From Tolypeutes matacus (lineage: Eukaryota > Chordata > Mammalia > Cingulata > Chlamyphoridae): a stretch of 64,000 nucleotides of DNA. The position numbers were made by a program, and so were the translations under genes. The DNA is taken from NCBI GenBank assembly GCA_026826555.1, contig JAKSZT010020895.1:386053-450052 (forward strand), given 5' to 3'. This document shows positions 36,125-50,035 of this stretch, in pieces; within the stretch, counting starts at the first letter, position 1; the number at the start of each line of letters is the position of its first letter. The notes under the pieces are model-generated. The model had not been told where the DNA came from and searched no databases. It saw only the letters and a list, made by a program, of their open reading frames with translations.

Positions 36125-36760
36125 AGGATGCTTTTAGCCAGAGGAGTGGAAGGGTGATGGTGAGATGTGGTCCAATTCTGAATATATTTTGAATACTCCA
36201 CAATATTGGTAATGGAATACATGTTGAGTGTTTAAAAAAGAGAGAAGATAAGGATGAATTTGTGATGTTTGTCCCTGGTTTTTGCAAGAAAATTGTTAAC
36301 AGGAAATAGATGGGCAATAATTGGAAGTGTTGGATTCGATTTAGTCAACTACACAGTCATATGTACAGGTCTGGAGTTGACAGGAGAGATATGAACTATA
36401 GATAAAAATTTGGGAATTATCATCACATCCATGTGATTTTAAACATGAGGCTAGATGAAAGCATGTTGGGAATAAGGACAGAAAGAAAAGATAGAAGATC
36501 CAAAGGTTGCTCCTTGGGCCAATTCTGCATGTAGAAGTCAAAGAAATGAGGAGGAACCAATAAAAAAGCTGTAGAAAGAGCTCACAGTGAGGTAGGAGGG
36601 AGGAATGCCAGGTGAGTGTGTTATCATGAACATCAAATGGAGAAAGTGTTGCAGACAGAGGAAAGGCTCCCCGTGTTCTGGCCCTTGACTGAAAAAATGA
36701 AAATCTGTCACAGAGGGAGACAAAATCCTGGCATGTCTCAAGTCCTTTCTGTACATAATT
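36125..36760 (+). repeat. probable ancient interspersed repeat, family not assigned
   Basis: Phrases such as 'gaattatcatcacatccatg', 'gaggaggaaccaata' and 'tcacagtgaggtaggaggga' recall a widespread old mammalian repeat. Minus-strand open frames across it (36341-36766) have no family features and are treated as chance. Confidence 0.35.
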
Positions 36761-38120
36761 TTCCAAATGTAGTATCTAGTTCAGAGATATGAAAGGAATA
36801 AAGGGATAATGGAAATTCAGAAACAAACCAACAATATCTACAGATTTGGAAGTATCTGACTATAACAAATTGCGTGTATATGTTCAAGGACAAAAGCTAA
36901 TCTATCCTGCCTGTAATCTCTTTCTTAAAATAAATCTAAATATGGGCTCACTGATGGTTCAGGCATCATACTTGTTTTCCTTTCTTAACAACCCTTTCAT
37001 AATTGTCCTTTTCTCACAATACAAAGGATAAGCCCACTTCTCACCTATCTTCAATCAATGTTTTATACATTGATCCATGGTGTTAAACCCTATATGGCAC
37101 CAAAGAGACTATTCAATATATTGATGATAATTGGCTCACTTTATCTAAGGTACCATAATTAACTTCACTCTTCCTGCTAAAGCTGCATTTTTCTATGCAA
37201 TTTTTCTTTTTATATATTTATTTATTTTTTCATGAAAAAGCAATTTCCACTTTGTAAAATGTAAAACATAATTTGTAAATGAGCAACTTTTGTTGTTTAA
37301 TAGTAATGTAATAGCATTAATATGGATGGCTTATGACTTTGAACTAATAGAATAGAAGGTACAGCTGTAAGCTCCAGGAAATTACTTAATATAAATATCC
37401 TGGCCTACCATCAACTATTTGGAAACATTATCTTTCTAGGTCTGTCTGTGGCCCCTCAACTGCCTGTAGATTACTTCTTCTATGCCATAAGATTACTCTG
37501 CCCCCACAGCTTAGTTTTTAGGTAAAGGACACATGTGAGTAGATAACCACTTTGATGAACCCATTGGGTACAAACAGCAGTCTAAGGCCATCAGTGAAAG
37601 GATGGTCCCAACTCTCAGAACAAAGTAGTGCTTGCTCATTCCCTTGATGTCAGCTCTCAGAGGTTTTTTTTTTTTTTTTTTAATAAATTGATTGATTAAT
37701 AGAATAACTTGTAGAATAAGAATAAACATGTATTTAGTAAAAGACTTTTAGTTTTCTTGGTTATCTCTTCCAATAATCACCTTTGAATCATGTCTCTGCT
37801 GTAACTCAACATGGAACCTATATATAGATTACCCTCAGGTCATAACTGGCACTTGGCTTAACTAAATACATGGTACCTGAATAAGTCTACTGGTACTGTC
37901 TCTGCTCAGTACAATCTCTTGAAAACATGTTGGTCTTTCTATAAGTTTCCAAGCTATCCAGATATTACTTCTGCATATTTCTTGGTATGCTCCAGCTCTC
38001 CTTTATCTGAACCAAGGAAAAGTGAGCCTAGTTTGAATGAGGCCTCTTTCACTTAACCCTAAGGTCACTTGTTTCTCCCTAAATGATTAATTGTGACAGC
38101 ACTATGTTTTTTTTTTCTAT
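36761..38120. other. intergenic, nothing recognised
   Basis: No gene seen. A T run at 37663-37681 could be the reversed tail of a small retroposed element. Confidence 0.5.
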
Positions 38121-38129
38121 TATCTCCTG

Positions 38130-38420
38130 ACTTTTTAACTTGAGAAAATTTCAAACTCTCAAAAACGTTGAAAGAATAGTAAACAAACAACCATAGGCCC
38201 TTTTCTTAGATTTACCAAAATTTCTTGAAAAGCACCCTATAAATAAACTAAAGATTGTTTTTGCAGAACAATTTCAGAGTAAGTAGCAAACATCATGACT
38301 TTTAAACACTTTAGCATATTCACCTAGGAGCAAGCTCATTCTCCTACTTAACCACAATAACATTATCACACCCAACAAACTCGGTATGATATTGTAATTG
38401 TATGAAAAATGTAGTTTCTA
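38130..38420 (-). mobile_element. old L1 3' UTR-type fragment, probably antisense
   Basis: 'aatttcaaactctcaaaaac' then 'cagaacaatttcagagtaag' and 'agcaagctcattctcctact' follow the order of an old mammalian repeat also seen, diverged, at 57380-57660. The family name is tentative. Confidence 0.45.
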
Positions 38421-39654
38421 TGACTGAAAAAAATCAAGCAAATTTTAAGTTCCTATTTTTACTTTAAAATAAAACATCATGGGAAATATTATATTTTTAT
38501 TAAGATATTGCATAAAATTATTTTTGAGATTAACATAGCTTTCTACTTCCAAAATAAAAGATTCAGTAAGTATTAAGTATAAACCATTTCCAATAACTCA
38601 AGAACTCAAATTGCTTTCTTCATTTTCAACTTGAAGAACGACAGATCTTTCTAAGTTGTAGGAAAACAGCAATAATGATATCAACAAGCGGATTGGGAAG
38701 AATTTTGAAAATTGTTCATGTTTGCTTAAAAAATATGAACTATACATAATATTATTAAACCTATTTATAAAGAAATACTTTCAAATATTTTGAAAACTGT
38801 ATCAAATTTTTTCACATTTACTTGAAGTAAATGAACATTTATTCTGAAAAACAATTGAAAAACAACTTGTTTTCATTATTTAGATATAGATGTAAGATAT
38901 TTAAAAGAAAGTGAGGTGGCTCTTTTAATTAGACAATTTGCAAGCCTGTTTCAAATTCCTGTGGATTAATATAATGCCATTAAATTATGTCCCAATAATG
39001 GTCTTCATAGATATGTTCTTTCATTTTGTTATTTATATTTGATTCAAGATTCATTCAATCAATAGGCTCTGATAAATAGAAATTATCCTATCTTTTTTCT
39101 TTCCTAATACTGCTATTTTTGAGGAGAACAATGTAGTAATTTTGAAAAGTATATAGTGTTTTCTTCTATATTTTCTCACAATTAACTTAAGATTAATCAT
39201 CTTTGGGAAAATACAGCATTATCATATTGTCTTCTCAGAGCCTTACATCAAGAGTCATAAAGCAACAGTGCTTCCCAGTACTGGTGATGCTAAATTTGAT
39301 TGTTAATTAGGTCTTCCAGACTTCTCCACTGTTTTCATTTTATAAGAATGGTGCTGCTATAAGACTGTGAATATTCTGTTTCCTTAAATAGTTCCCACAT
39401 TGATTTTAACATCGGTTGGTGATCCTTATATTGACTACTTATACACTGTTCTCCTTTTGATAGGTTCATAACACTGATTAAAAATCTTTCAAAAGGAGTT
39501 ATCTTGACATATATGTATTGACTATGATCCAAATTAATCTGATAGTTTCCAGTGTCTCAATGATTGCTTGAAATGGGTAGTTTTTTAATACCACAAACCT
39601 AACGGTACATTATACCATCATTCACTAAATGATAAATTTATTTTTTAATTAAAT

Positions 39655-41020
39655 GATAAAGATAAACCTTATCAAATATGTGGTTTGCAAATATTGTCTT
39701 CCATTTTGAAAGTTGTCTTTTTACTTTCATGATAAAGTTCTTTGATGCACAAAAGTTTTTAAATTTGATTTAAATTTGATTTAAATTTGTCTATTTTTTT
39801 TCTTTGGCTACACATGCTTCAGATTGCCTAACACAAGGTCCTGAAGATGCTTACCATTTATCTTCTAGCAGTTTTATAGACCGGTACTTATATTAAGTCT
39901 TTGAATGATATTGAGTAGATTTCTGTATAAGGTTTGAAGTAAGGGTCCTTATTCTTTTTGTTGTGATGTACATCCATTTTTCCAGCAGCATTTCTTGAAG
40001 AGATTACTTTTTCTTTCTTAATGGAGTGAATTTGATACCCTCATCAAAAAAAAAAAAAAAAAAAGTTGGTCATAGATATAACTCTCAATTCAAACATATT
40101 GGTCTACATGTTTAACCATACTCTTTTGACCACTGTAGTTTTGTAATAAATTTTATGATTGTTAAGTATGAGTTCTCCACCTTCTTCATCAAGATGGCTT
40201 TGACTGTTCAGGACCTCTTTATACTTCCATATAAATTTGATGATTTACTATTCCATATCTGCAAATTAGGCTGTTGGAATTTTGATTCCAACAAAATTGT
40301 ATTGACTCTGTAAATCACTTTGTGTAGAATTGAAATCTTGACAATATTCAGTTTTCCAACCCATCATCACAGAATGTCCTTTCATAAATTTTGGTCTTAT
40401 TTTATTTCCTTTAGCAAGGTTTTATAATATTCTTTGTATAAGTCCTCTGCATCCTTGGTTATATTTATTTTTAGATATTTTATCTTTCAGATGCTTCTGT
40501 AAATTGAATTTTTTCTTGATTTCCTCTTCAGATTTTATATTGCTAGTATATTGAAAAAGTATTGATATTTGCATGTTGACCTTGTACCCTCACCATGCTG
40601 AATTCATTTATTAGTTCCAGTGTCTTTGTTGTGGATTTTTCAGGATTTTCTGTATATTGGATCATGCTATCTGCAAAAAGGGAAAATTTTACTTCTTCCT
40701 TTTCAGTTTTGCTGCCTTTTATTTCTTTTTCATATCTAATTTCTCTAGCTAGAACATCCAGTTCAATGTTGAATAATTGTTATGGTGGGCATCCTTGTCT
40801 AGTTCCTGATTTTAGAGATAACATTTTCAGTCTTTCACTATTGAGTAGGAAGTTAACAGTTGGTTTTCATATATGGCCTCTATGAGGTTTGAAGACATTT
40901 CCTTCTATTCCTGCTTTTCTAAGTGTTTTATCAAGAAGGTGTGCTGGATTTTGTCTAATGACTTTCTTGCAACAATTGATGTGATTATGTGTTTTTTTTT
41001 CCTTCTCTCTGTTCTCTTAA
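39655..41020 (-). mobile_element. L1 ORF2, antisense arm of a 5'-inverted L1
   Basis: On the minus strand this is decayed L1 ORF2. Its left end, near 39660-39780, carries the C-terminal part of ORF2 (around 'cttgtgttaggcaatctgaa' on the minus strand). The missing continuation of ORF2 starts, in sense orientation, at 41023. The two arms are thus one L1 with an inverted 5' part, the product of twin priming. Confidence 0.75.
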
Positions 41021-41022
41021 TA

Positions 41023-42055
41023 TAGTGTAACAACAAAAAGACAAACAACTCAATTAAGAAATGGGTAGAAGACTTGAATAGCCATTTCTCCAAAGAAGAT
41101 ATACAGAGTGTGAAAAAGCATAGGAAAAGATGTTTGACATCATTAGCCATTAGGGAAATGCAAATCCAAACTACAATGAGATAAAATATCAACCCCACTA
41201 GAAAGGGTACGATTAAAAATAAAAAAAAAAAGAAAATTATAAATTTGTTGAGGATATGGAGAAATAGAAACAATCATTCATTTATGGTGGTAATATATAA
41301 TGTTGCAACAGCTGTGGAAACATTGCATGGTTCCTCAGAAAGTTGAATCTAGAATTACCATGTGACCTGAAATTATCTCTTCTAAGTATATATCCAAAAG
41401 AATTAAAAGCAAGAACTGGAGCAGATATTTGCACACTGATGTTCATAATTGCATTATTCATATTTGTCAAAAGATGGAAGCAATCCAAGTGTCCATTAGC
41501 CAATTAATGGATGAACAAAATGTGGCAGATGCATACAATGGATTATTATTCACCTGTAAAAAGGAATCAAATTCTGATATATACAACAACATGGATGCAT
41601 CTTTAAGACATCAACTTGAGTGAAATAAGCCAGACACAGGAGGAGAAATAGTGTATAATCTCACTGATATGAAATAATTAGTATAAGAAAATTCTTAGAG
41701 TCAGAAACTAGAATATGGGTTACCAGGTGTCGGTGTGGAGATAGGGAATGGGGAGGTAATGCTTAGATTGTATAGTGTTTCTATTTGTGGTGATGAAAAC
41801 GTTTTTGTAATGTATGCTGAAGATGGTAACAAAATTTTTTGAACATAATTAACATTATTGAATTGTATATCTAAATGTGGTTAAAGAGGAAATTTTAGGT
41901 TGTATATATATTACTAGAATAAAAATTTTAAATAAAAAAGAAAAGTATTGTACAACACAAACATAGAACCACAATATAAACCATGGACAATAGTCACTAG
42001 TACAATTATAATAACATGCTTTCATCAGTTGTAATAAATGTACCATACTAAAGCA
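41023..42055 (+). mobile_element. L1 ORF2 end and 3' UTR, sense arm
   Basis: Begins 'gtaacaacaaaaagacaaac', continues through 'atttctccaaagaagatata' to 'catacaatggattattattc' and a 3' UTR ending about 42055-42150. It is the partner of 5505-6507 and 8766-8835 in copy A, with the same inversion junction. Confidence 0.78.
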
Positions 42056-42184
42056 AAGTGTTAAAAATGGAGGTGGTGGATTTATGGGAACTATGTATTT
42101 TATGTGAATTATCTCTAATCCTACAACTTATTTGAAAAGCATAATAAATGAAAAAAAAAAGCTGGTGTTTTATAGGCTCTTTTT

Positions 42185-42257
42185 TTTTAATTTTTAAAAA
42201 AATTTTATTGTGGGTAAAAATCAAAATTCTCACAATACATACAAACATTTTGAAGAT
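42185..42257 (-). repeat. reverse copy of the 1116-1175 tail sequence
   Basis: Reverse complement reads 'aatgtttgtatgtattgtga' and 'gaattttgatttttacccac', matching 1121-1172 with few changes. It appears to be the 3' tail of the same L1 subfamily, in antisense orientation. Confidence 0.6.
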
Positions 42258-42259
42258 TT

Positions 42260-45200
42260 TTTTTTATCTTCCCTTTTTCTCCTTGGGGACACTATCCCCC
42301 TTGACTTTTCCCTTAGAGAAGCATTCATTCACTTTACATAATTGACAACTAGTAAATATTTCCCAAGTGTCAAAGTAATAATTCTAGGTATGATAATTTT
42401 TTGTGAAGATTTGCTGGGTGAAGTAAAAGGTACACACGTATTATCTCATAAATTATTTGGAAATAAAAGCAAGAATTTGTTGGAAATGTTTACTGTCCAA
42501 AGCATAGATACTACCATATGTTCAGATATATGTGATAGTGAAGAAAAACAAGTTACTAAAACATTCATGCTTTAGTTCTCTACTTTGAGTTAACCTAAGA
42601 TATCCTTTTATATTAATTTTCCTGCTTAAAAAATTAAATAGTTTTTCAATTAGTATGCTCACCATTCATTATGGTTGATTCTTGCTTATGTTCTCTAAAG
42701 GAAAAAAAAATACCACCATATAATGCAAGAGGTAAGTACATAGTGCTGTTACTTTTCTTTTAAAATTATAGAAAAATTGCAAATACCAAGTAAGTTTGAA
42801 GAAAAATAAGAGAGAATTAAAAATTAAATTTTATTCTTTCTATTCAAGTAAAACATTAATCATTTTTCATTTTTTGATTTGTGAATCCAAAAATACAAGA
42901 GTATAATGCTTCAATTATGCACTTGCACCTTTATTTCTAATACTTTGTTGGTTTAAATTAGACATGGCACCATATAAATGTGAAGGAATGACAATTACAT
43001 TTGCCTCTCTAAAAAATGAGTACCTACAAAACTCTAAATGTTAAATTGGCTTTGTTTTTTAAATATGTGCTTAAAAATATAAAATATTATTCCTTGGAAA
43101 TGCTAATTCTGATCAGCACACATGAACAATGATAAGTCATTGAGAACTATTGATTGCCAAGTTTGCACTGGTTGCAGAATTAATTCTGATTCTAGATTTA
43201 CAAATTATTCTTATACCCAAAATAAAAGCATAGATGTTCAATATATTTTTCAGAATGATGTAGAGTTAAGAACAAGGACATATTAGGAAAAGAAACATTA
43301 CTCAATTAAGATGAAATCAAGGAATAAAAGACTTGATTTATCTATGATTCTCTTTGAAGAATTAGTAGAAGAGAAGAAATGTAGTAAGAGGTATAAAAAA
43401 TGAGCAAAAATGACTAAAGTAATGTATTGTATTAATGTAAAGAATCAATGATTCCTGAATTCATATCACAGAAAAATATAAAATCACACACAGAGAAAAA
43501 ATATTAGACATTCAATATTTTTTTAAAAATATAAAAATTTCAAAACAGGCAAATTGAATGGCAAAATTTAATCATTTAAAAAATGGACTTTAAATATTTG
43601 AATTTGAAATAAAGAAAGCATTATTTATGACATAATTAAGTTTATTTTTTCTGTTAGCGTTTATTTTCAATGTTTTGAAATAGTTTATTTTCCAAATTGT
43701 CAAATTATGAGGATAATAATCTGCTGCTGATGTAGAAGTCAATCAACTGCATCACTAATTTTTTTAAGTTAAAATCATGACTCCAAAATATCTAACCAAT
43801 CAGTTTTCTCAAATCACTAATAGTTTTTGCAATTATTCATTTCTCTTTGATAGAATTTTGCTAAGAATGACTTCATTTTATTAAATATATAAATGTATTA
43901 TTATTTAATATCACAGAAAAACCCATAATCATGATTATTACTTTTACCTACATTTGTAGAAATCAAAATTATGTACATCATATTTAGACATTATAAAAAT
44001 AGAATAAATTTATGGACTCTGCTTTGGATTTTGTATCTAAAATATATTTAGAAGATTTTTCAGAAAATACATATTTCCTCACTTCAAAATGTATCATTTG
44101 AATTAGAATTGATTTAAAGAATGGCTTATTTTGAGATCTTTAGATTATTTACTATTTTTATCTCTTTTAAATAATGTGATATATAGCTTATATATAATAC
44201 GGGAATTTAATATTTTGAGAAACATATAATTTATCATTTTAAATTCCAACTTTTCCCTCTTTTGTAAAGACTATTGTATATTAACAGCTATATTTTGTTT
44301 ACTGAACTTGCTTATTGTTGTAATTGTTTAAGTTTATTATTTTAGCTATTCCAAGGGAAAAATTAGATCAGTAGAATGTAAATCTATTTTATATACCATT
44401 CAAGCATTATTTGAATTTTATAAGAAATCTATATAACCTGGTTTACTTGATTAAAGATTTGAGAATAATGCTGACAAATAGTGGTGAAGGTCAGCATCTT
44501 TGCATAGTATGAATTTTAGTGAAAACTGCTTGGATTTAGTCAGTCAATTATCAATGACTGTTTACATAATCATGCTATTCTAAGAAACCTTAACATTGCT
44601 TTAATTAAGGAATCTATATTGAATGATAAATTATAAAGTGACATTTTCTAAAATATTGCTTTTCCCACTTAAACTATTAATAAGATAAAATAAAGTAAAA
44701 TCATTACTAAATTTGTACCATCATTGCATCATTTAAGTGAAAAATAAAACTATTTGGTCTGCAACACACATAATTTTATGGTAGTGCTAGCAACATAATA
44801 GCTTTTCATATAAAATTGAAATGAAAATACATTGAAACATGTTTTAGTATTGTAAAATTTATTCTTCTGGAAGATGCAGTTACTGAAAATATTTCGGCAT
44901 CCATGAGGAGAATTTTCTGTCTTTATTATCAGTAGTTCATTTGGAAGTTGAAAAAGACTACATTGGGACTATAAATACAGTTTTCATTAGTCTATGGTTT
45001 AGAAATTAATTGCAGGTCTTAATTTATCAAACTGGCAATTTTTATTTTGATGAAATTAATAATTTAAAATAAGTGAATTGTGTTTGAATCCTGAACCAAG
45101 CTCTTTTAGCTAATTTATTTAACAGGTGACCAAATCTGAAATTAGTAAAAATTAACTGGAAGTTTACAAATAAGGGGGACAATCAACTAACATGGGTTTT

Positions 45201-45430
45201 AGAGGTCCAATTCTAAAATTGAATTGACCTCCAAGGTTCATTCAAATTCATAGCTAAGAAGTTTTTCCGTTGCACAGTTCTTGATCATATCATCAAATAA
45301 CACGGAGTGTTAAATTTTAAGTATGTAAGTTTCTGAATATGGATTTTTTAATATCTTTTCCTGGAAATAAGGTTACTTGTGTAGTTTCTGATTTTGTAGT
45401 CTTTTATTTATAGAATTTAATTGAAATTAC
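42260..45430. other. intergenic of copy B
   Basis: No gene seen. 43660-44110 and 44920-45067 align with copy A; the rest has no partner that I can align by eye. Confidence 0.55.
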
Positions 45431-45439
45431 AAAAGTGAA

Positions 45440-46340
45440 ATGAAGAACCATACCAAGCAGATAGATTTTACCCTACTAGGACTAACAGATAACTCTCAAT
45501 TACAGATGGTAATTTTCTTATTTCTATTTCTAAATTACTTGTTGAGCATGACAGGGAACTTAAGTATCATTGCCCTCACTCTGTTTGGATTCGCATCTAA
45601 AGACACCAATGTATTTCTTTCTTCATAATTTTTCTTTCCTAGAAATCTCATTCACAAATCTTTGAGTCCCCAGATTCCTAATCACCATTGTGACCAGGAA
45701 AAAGACCATATCCTATAGTGGTTGTATGTCTCAGTTGTCTTTTCACATCTTCCTGGGGGGTACAGAATTTTACCTTCTGGCTGCTATGCCCTATGACCAC
45801 TATGTTGCCATCTGTAAATCTTTGCATTATGCATCCATCATGAGCAGAAGAGTTTGTCATCAGCTTGTACTCAGCTCCAGGGTATCTGGCTTCCTGGTCA
45901 TTTTCCCTCCACTAATTTTGGGTCTTAACGTGGATTTCTGTGCTTCAAATACTATTGCTCATTTCATTTGTGATGTTTCTCCTAATCTACGACTTTCTTG
46001 CTCAGACATACGTATACTAGAATTGATTGCTTTTTTATTAGCTGTGATGACCCTTATTGTCACATTGTCATTAGTAACCGTATCTTACTTCTAGATCATC
46101 AAGACAATTCTAAAATTCCCTTCAGCTGAACAAAAGAAAAAAGCATTTTCCATGTGCTCGTCTCTCATGATTGTTGTCTCCATCACTTATGGAAGTTGTA
46201 TCTTCATTTACATAAAGCTAACAGCAAATGAGAGAGTTACTTTAGGTAAAGGAGTAGATATGCTCAATACTTCAGTTGCAACTTTTTTGAATCCATTCAT
46301 TTATACTCTGAAGATGCAGCAAGTTAAAAAGGCCCTGTAA
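45440..46340 (+). pseudogene. olfactory receptor pseudogene, OR6C-like (copy B)
   Basis: Paralogue of 12636-13577. ATG 45440 opens MKNHTKQIDF...LLGLTDNS. Breaks: an extra T in the run at 45584-45586 (first intracellular loop) shifts the frame; TGA at 45663-45665 at the start of TM3; and TAG at 46092-46094 at the start of the third intracellular loop/TM6, after which the same frame continues to TAA 46338-46340. The DRY motif reads DHY (YDHYVAIC). The TM6-TM7 signatures ([23 protein letters not shown]) remain, with a shortened tail. None of these lesions is shared with copy A. Upstream sequence near 45370-45430 matches copy A closely. Confidence 0.82.
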
Positions 46341-47837
46341 ATTATATTCAAAAAGGAATTTTCTGTTTCAGAAAAATAAGACTATTTATTGAAATACCTA
46401 ACATGGAAACATAAAAAAAAATTGAACAAAAATTAATCTGACACTTCTAGTTTAAGAATTCATATCTAATAAACTCTATAGCTCACTATAGCCACCCTGA
46501 GTTTAGAAACTATTTCCATTCTATCTTTTCTGAGATTAACTTTCTGTTACTCCATATGAAAGTCTTTTTGTGTCTGAAATTAAAATTTACAAAATTATTT
46601 CCTCTATGGAAGATGTTTTAAGTTAAAAGTAATAAAGGGCTTTGATTGTATTATAGAATATAAATATTTGTAGAGCACAGAAACTTTAAATAAATAGTTT
46701 AAATAATTCTATGCTGTATTATTTAAAGCCATATTCTTGAAAAGCGTCAGATAAATTGAATTTTTAATCATTATATATGCTTAAAATCTTCCAAGAAAAC
46801 TTGCTCCTTAAAAGAATAATGTAGAAGTTAATTTTGTAGAGTGAGTATTTATAATGACAACTGTCAACATAAGGAAACTTAAATTTCTTTTAACATGAAT
46901 CAATTATTTAATTTGTGTGAATTTACTTTACTATTTGTGTTGGCCACACTTTCATAATTGAAGTTGAAATTATATTCTGATTTAATACCCCTGTTGTTGA
47001 TTTTACAAACAATTTTTTTTTCAAGAAGACATAAAGCAAGTTTAATTTCTTGGATATGCCAATTAATATATTGCATAAATGAGAAAATATGATGAATTTT
47101 ATTACTGTTTTATAATTTTTTCATTATGTATAATTTTAAATAGTAAACATTGAAAAGCAGTGTTTTTTAATTTAAATAAATGGCTTGTTTTAATATTAAA
47201 TCATGATTCATTTCCCTTAAAGTAATGGTATTAAGTTAATTTTCCTTTTTATTCCCAATTGTCAGCAATTATAACACATAGATTCTACAATTTTTATTTG
47301 TCCATTTGATTGTGTGGTTATGCCATTATACCACCTGATTTAGTAGATGGTGCTGATTAAGCTATAAGCAAAAGAATATTTTCCATTGTTGTTTGTGGTA
47401 TTATCATTACAGATAGTATAGATTTATCCAGTAAATGATCTAAATAATATTTGCCTCTTGGTGTACTCTTTGTTCTTCAAGATATATAAGATATATAAGA
47501 ACTGAAGACTTCTCAGGAAGATAAATGCAAAGTTAAAGAGAAATATTATTTCTCAAATATTGAAACAATGGTTGTTGCTGGCAGTCTTCCTGGAATAACT
47601 TGAGGAGCTAAATATATAAGTTAGTGTGCTAGATCAACCTCCAGTATATTTCATTATCTCTATAGCATTATTGAATAAGAAATAAAGCAAAATGTTCTGT
47701 CCTCCAGATTCACCTCTGTGGCAGATAGACTTTTCCTAAATGATTTCAGTAGAGCAAACTCTCCCATCCAACTTAAACTCACAATATGATATTGACATTC
47801 CATTCAAGAATATGTGGGGCCAAAGTTTCATTCTCTT
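46341..47837. other. intergenic, shared with copy A
   Basis: No gene seen. It aligns with 13578-14866 and ends at the L1 cluster insertion point ('ttcattctcttg'). Confidence 0.65.
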
Positions 47838-48004
47838 GCCTATTGTGTATAGATGTCTCTAGAGTCCTCATGAGCCCAGGTGTGTGAGGCACAGTTTACT
47901 GTGGCAATCAATGAGCTATGCATAAGTATAACCTCTGGAATGACCTCGCGACTCACTACTCATTTGGAAATCTCTTAGCCATTAAAAAAATCCATTTAGA
48001 TATG
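47838..48004 (-). mobile_element. L1 3' UTR, inverted arm
   Basis: Same strand and order as 7550-7700 ('gatgtctctagagtc', 'cctctggaatgacctc', 'aatctcttagccat'), which is antisense L1 3' UTR. It is followed immediately by sense UTR at 48005, so it is the inverted arm of a small twin-primed L1. Confidence 0.65.
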
Positions 48005-48575
48005 GATATCCAGTTTGTACCCACACAATGAATGGGAAGGTATTGGACTCCCATCCTGGAGAGTCCAGCTATATTCTCAAAGAAGGGCCCGAGCCTCTCA
48101 AGAGCATAGGCAGTGCCTAATAGGGGAGGACAGACCAGTATGTCAAGCCCTCAATGTTGTTGCAAGTAACTATGAATCTTGTTCTTCAAGAGTGAAACTT
48201 GGTGGTTGCTGTGGGTCCCTAGGAGAGGGGAAGGGAGGAAAAGAATAGATGGAACATAGGGCATTTTGAGGGCATTGGAATTGTTCAACATGACCTTACA
48301 TTGATGGATATAGGCATGTTAATTTTCATCAAAATTTATAAAAGTGTACGGTCCAAAATGTAAACCATAATAAATCATTGAGCTTGGTTTGCAGCCATGC
48401 ATCAATATTTGTACACCAATTGTAACAAATGTACCATCCACATGTAAAATATTATTTATAGTGGAAAGGGGAAAAGGGGGAAGATGTTGGGTTTATATCC
48501 CTTATATTCTGTACCCGACTTTTTGGTTACCTAAAGCTTCTTTGAAGATAAAATGAAAAAAATAAGACACTAGGG
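48005..48575 (+). mobile_element. L1 3' UTR, sense arm with tail
   Basis: Runs from 'ggcagtgcctaatag' to the UTR end ('aaagcttctttgaagat') and an A-rich tail near 48550-48570. It is internally deleted relative to 48800-50035. Confidence 0.65.
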
Positions 48576-48789
48576 GAATAAATTGAAGAAAATGTCACTG
48601 TACATACAAAACGAGATCTCACATTGATAAAAGACATAATTCCAATTTTTTGTTTATTTTTTATTATTTCAAAAGAATTTTAAGTTTTTTGTATTTTATT
48701 TGTTACTATTAAAACTATCATTATTGTTTCAATTTCTAAGAAATTGTTTTTGGGAATTTTGTAGGCTTCATTTTGGAAGAAGTTTTAAA

Positions 48790-50035
48790 ACACAGAAGGG
48801 TTACAACTGTGGCAGGGAAAGATCATTGGTTTAGGGTGTCTGTGATGGGAAATGCAGGGGAGAAAGTCCTCCTGGAGCATACCTATAAAACATATGAATG
48901 AGTTCAAGTGTTTATGGAGTGTTGTCATTGTGGGTGGAGATCCGGACAATAGCCAAAAGAATATCAAATTCCTGTCCTGGGGAGTTCTGCTACATTCTCT
49001 AATGGGACAGCAATAATCCCCTGAGTACAGGGGCAGTGATTATTGAAGGAGGATGGACCCTTGATGGGTCCTTGATATTGATGACTGTACTTATGAACTT
49101 TTCCTTTTGAAATTGAAACTTAGCCTCGTATTATAGTTTGCCTAACAGTTATCTCCTGGGAGTCTCCTTTATGCTCAAATGTGACCTCTCTCTAAGCCAA
49201 ACTTAGCCTTTAAATGCATTACCTTCCCCCTGACATGGGACATGACTCCCAGGGATGAGCCTCCTTGGCACTGAGGGATTACTACCAAGCACCAACGAGT
49301 GATGCAGATAAAAAAAGACCTTGACCAAAATGGGGAAAGGGTAAAGACAAATGAGTTTATATGGCTAAAAGATTTCATTGTTTATGCATGTCTCATCAAG
49401 ATATCATTTGACTGCCACAGTAAATATTGCCTCAAATAGCTGGGCTCCTGAGGGCTCTGGAGACATCCAGACATTATAGGCAGGGCTGACAGCTTGAGCA
49501 TTTAGCACCCTGTAAGAGGGCTCTACTTTGGCTTTATGCTCTCCAGTAAAACAGAGTTGGACTCAGTTGTGGTTTCCCTACACATGGCTCTTCTGCCTCT
49601 TCTATTTTAACCTATAGTTAGTAGTAGAGTTGATAGGTGTATGTCCAAGAGACTTAAATCATTGGGCTTTGCATGAACCAGTTGGTCCCTGACTCTTAAC
49701 AGAGTTGCAACACCTACTCTCCAATTCATTGTGCTCACCCAGGACAACTAATAAGGAGATGATGAGGGATAATGACCATCCCAAGGAACAGAGAGAGTCT
49801 ACAATGGCAAGCAAGATAGTCCATCTGCCCCATAGGATCTAAGCCCCCTGTCAATTAGAGGCAGAGTGGGCATTACCATCCCAGAATCCTCAGGATTGAG
49901 GAATGAATGATGGACTAGAGTAGACTTACTGTTATTCTACTATAGGCTTATTGTGATCCTAGCAATGGAAGAACTTTTATCATTGATGTGGAGGCAGTGG
50001 CCACTAGAGGCTCTGAGGGACAGGAGAGGGAAAAA
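48790..50035 (+). mobile_element. L1 3' UTR, sense
   Basis: Long, well-ordered copy of the UTR that lies antisense at 6900-8150, including 'cttgatattgatgactgtac', 'gcacccaggacaactaa'-type phrases near 49735, and 'cagtggccactagaggct'. It contains no open frame of significance. Confidence 0.7.

Noticed and set aside
36341..36766. 141-residue open frame on the minus strand
   Set aside because: No signal, domain or family pattern. It falls in a probable ancient repeat.
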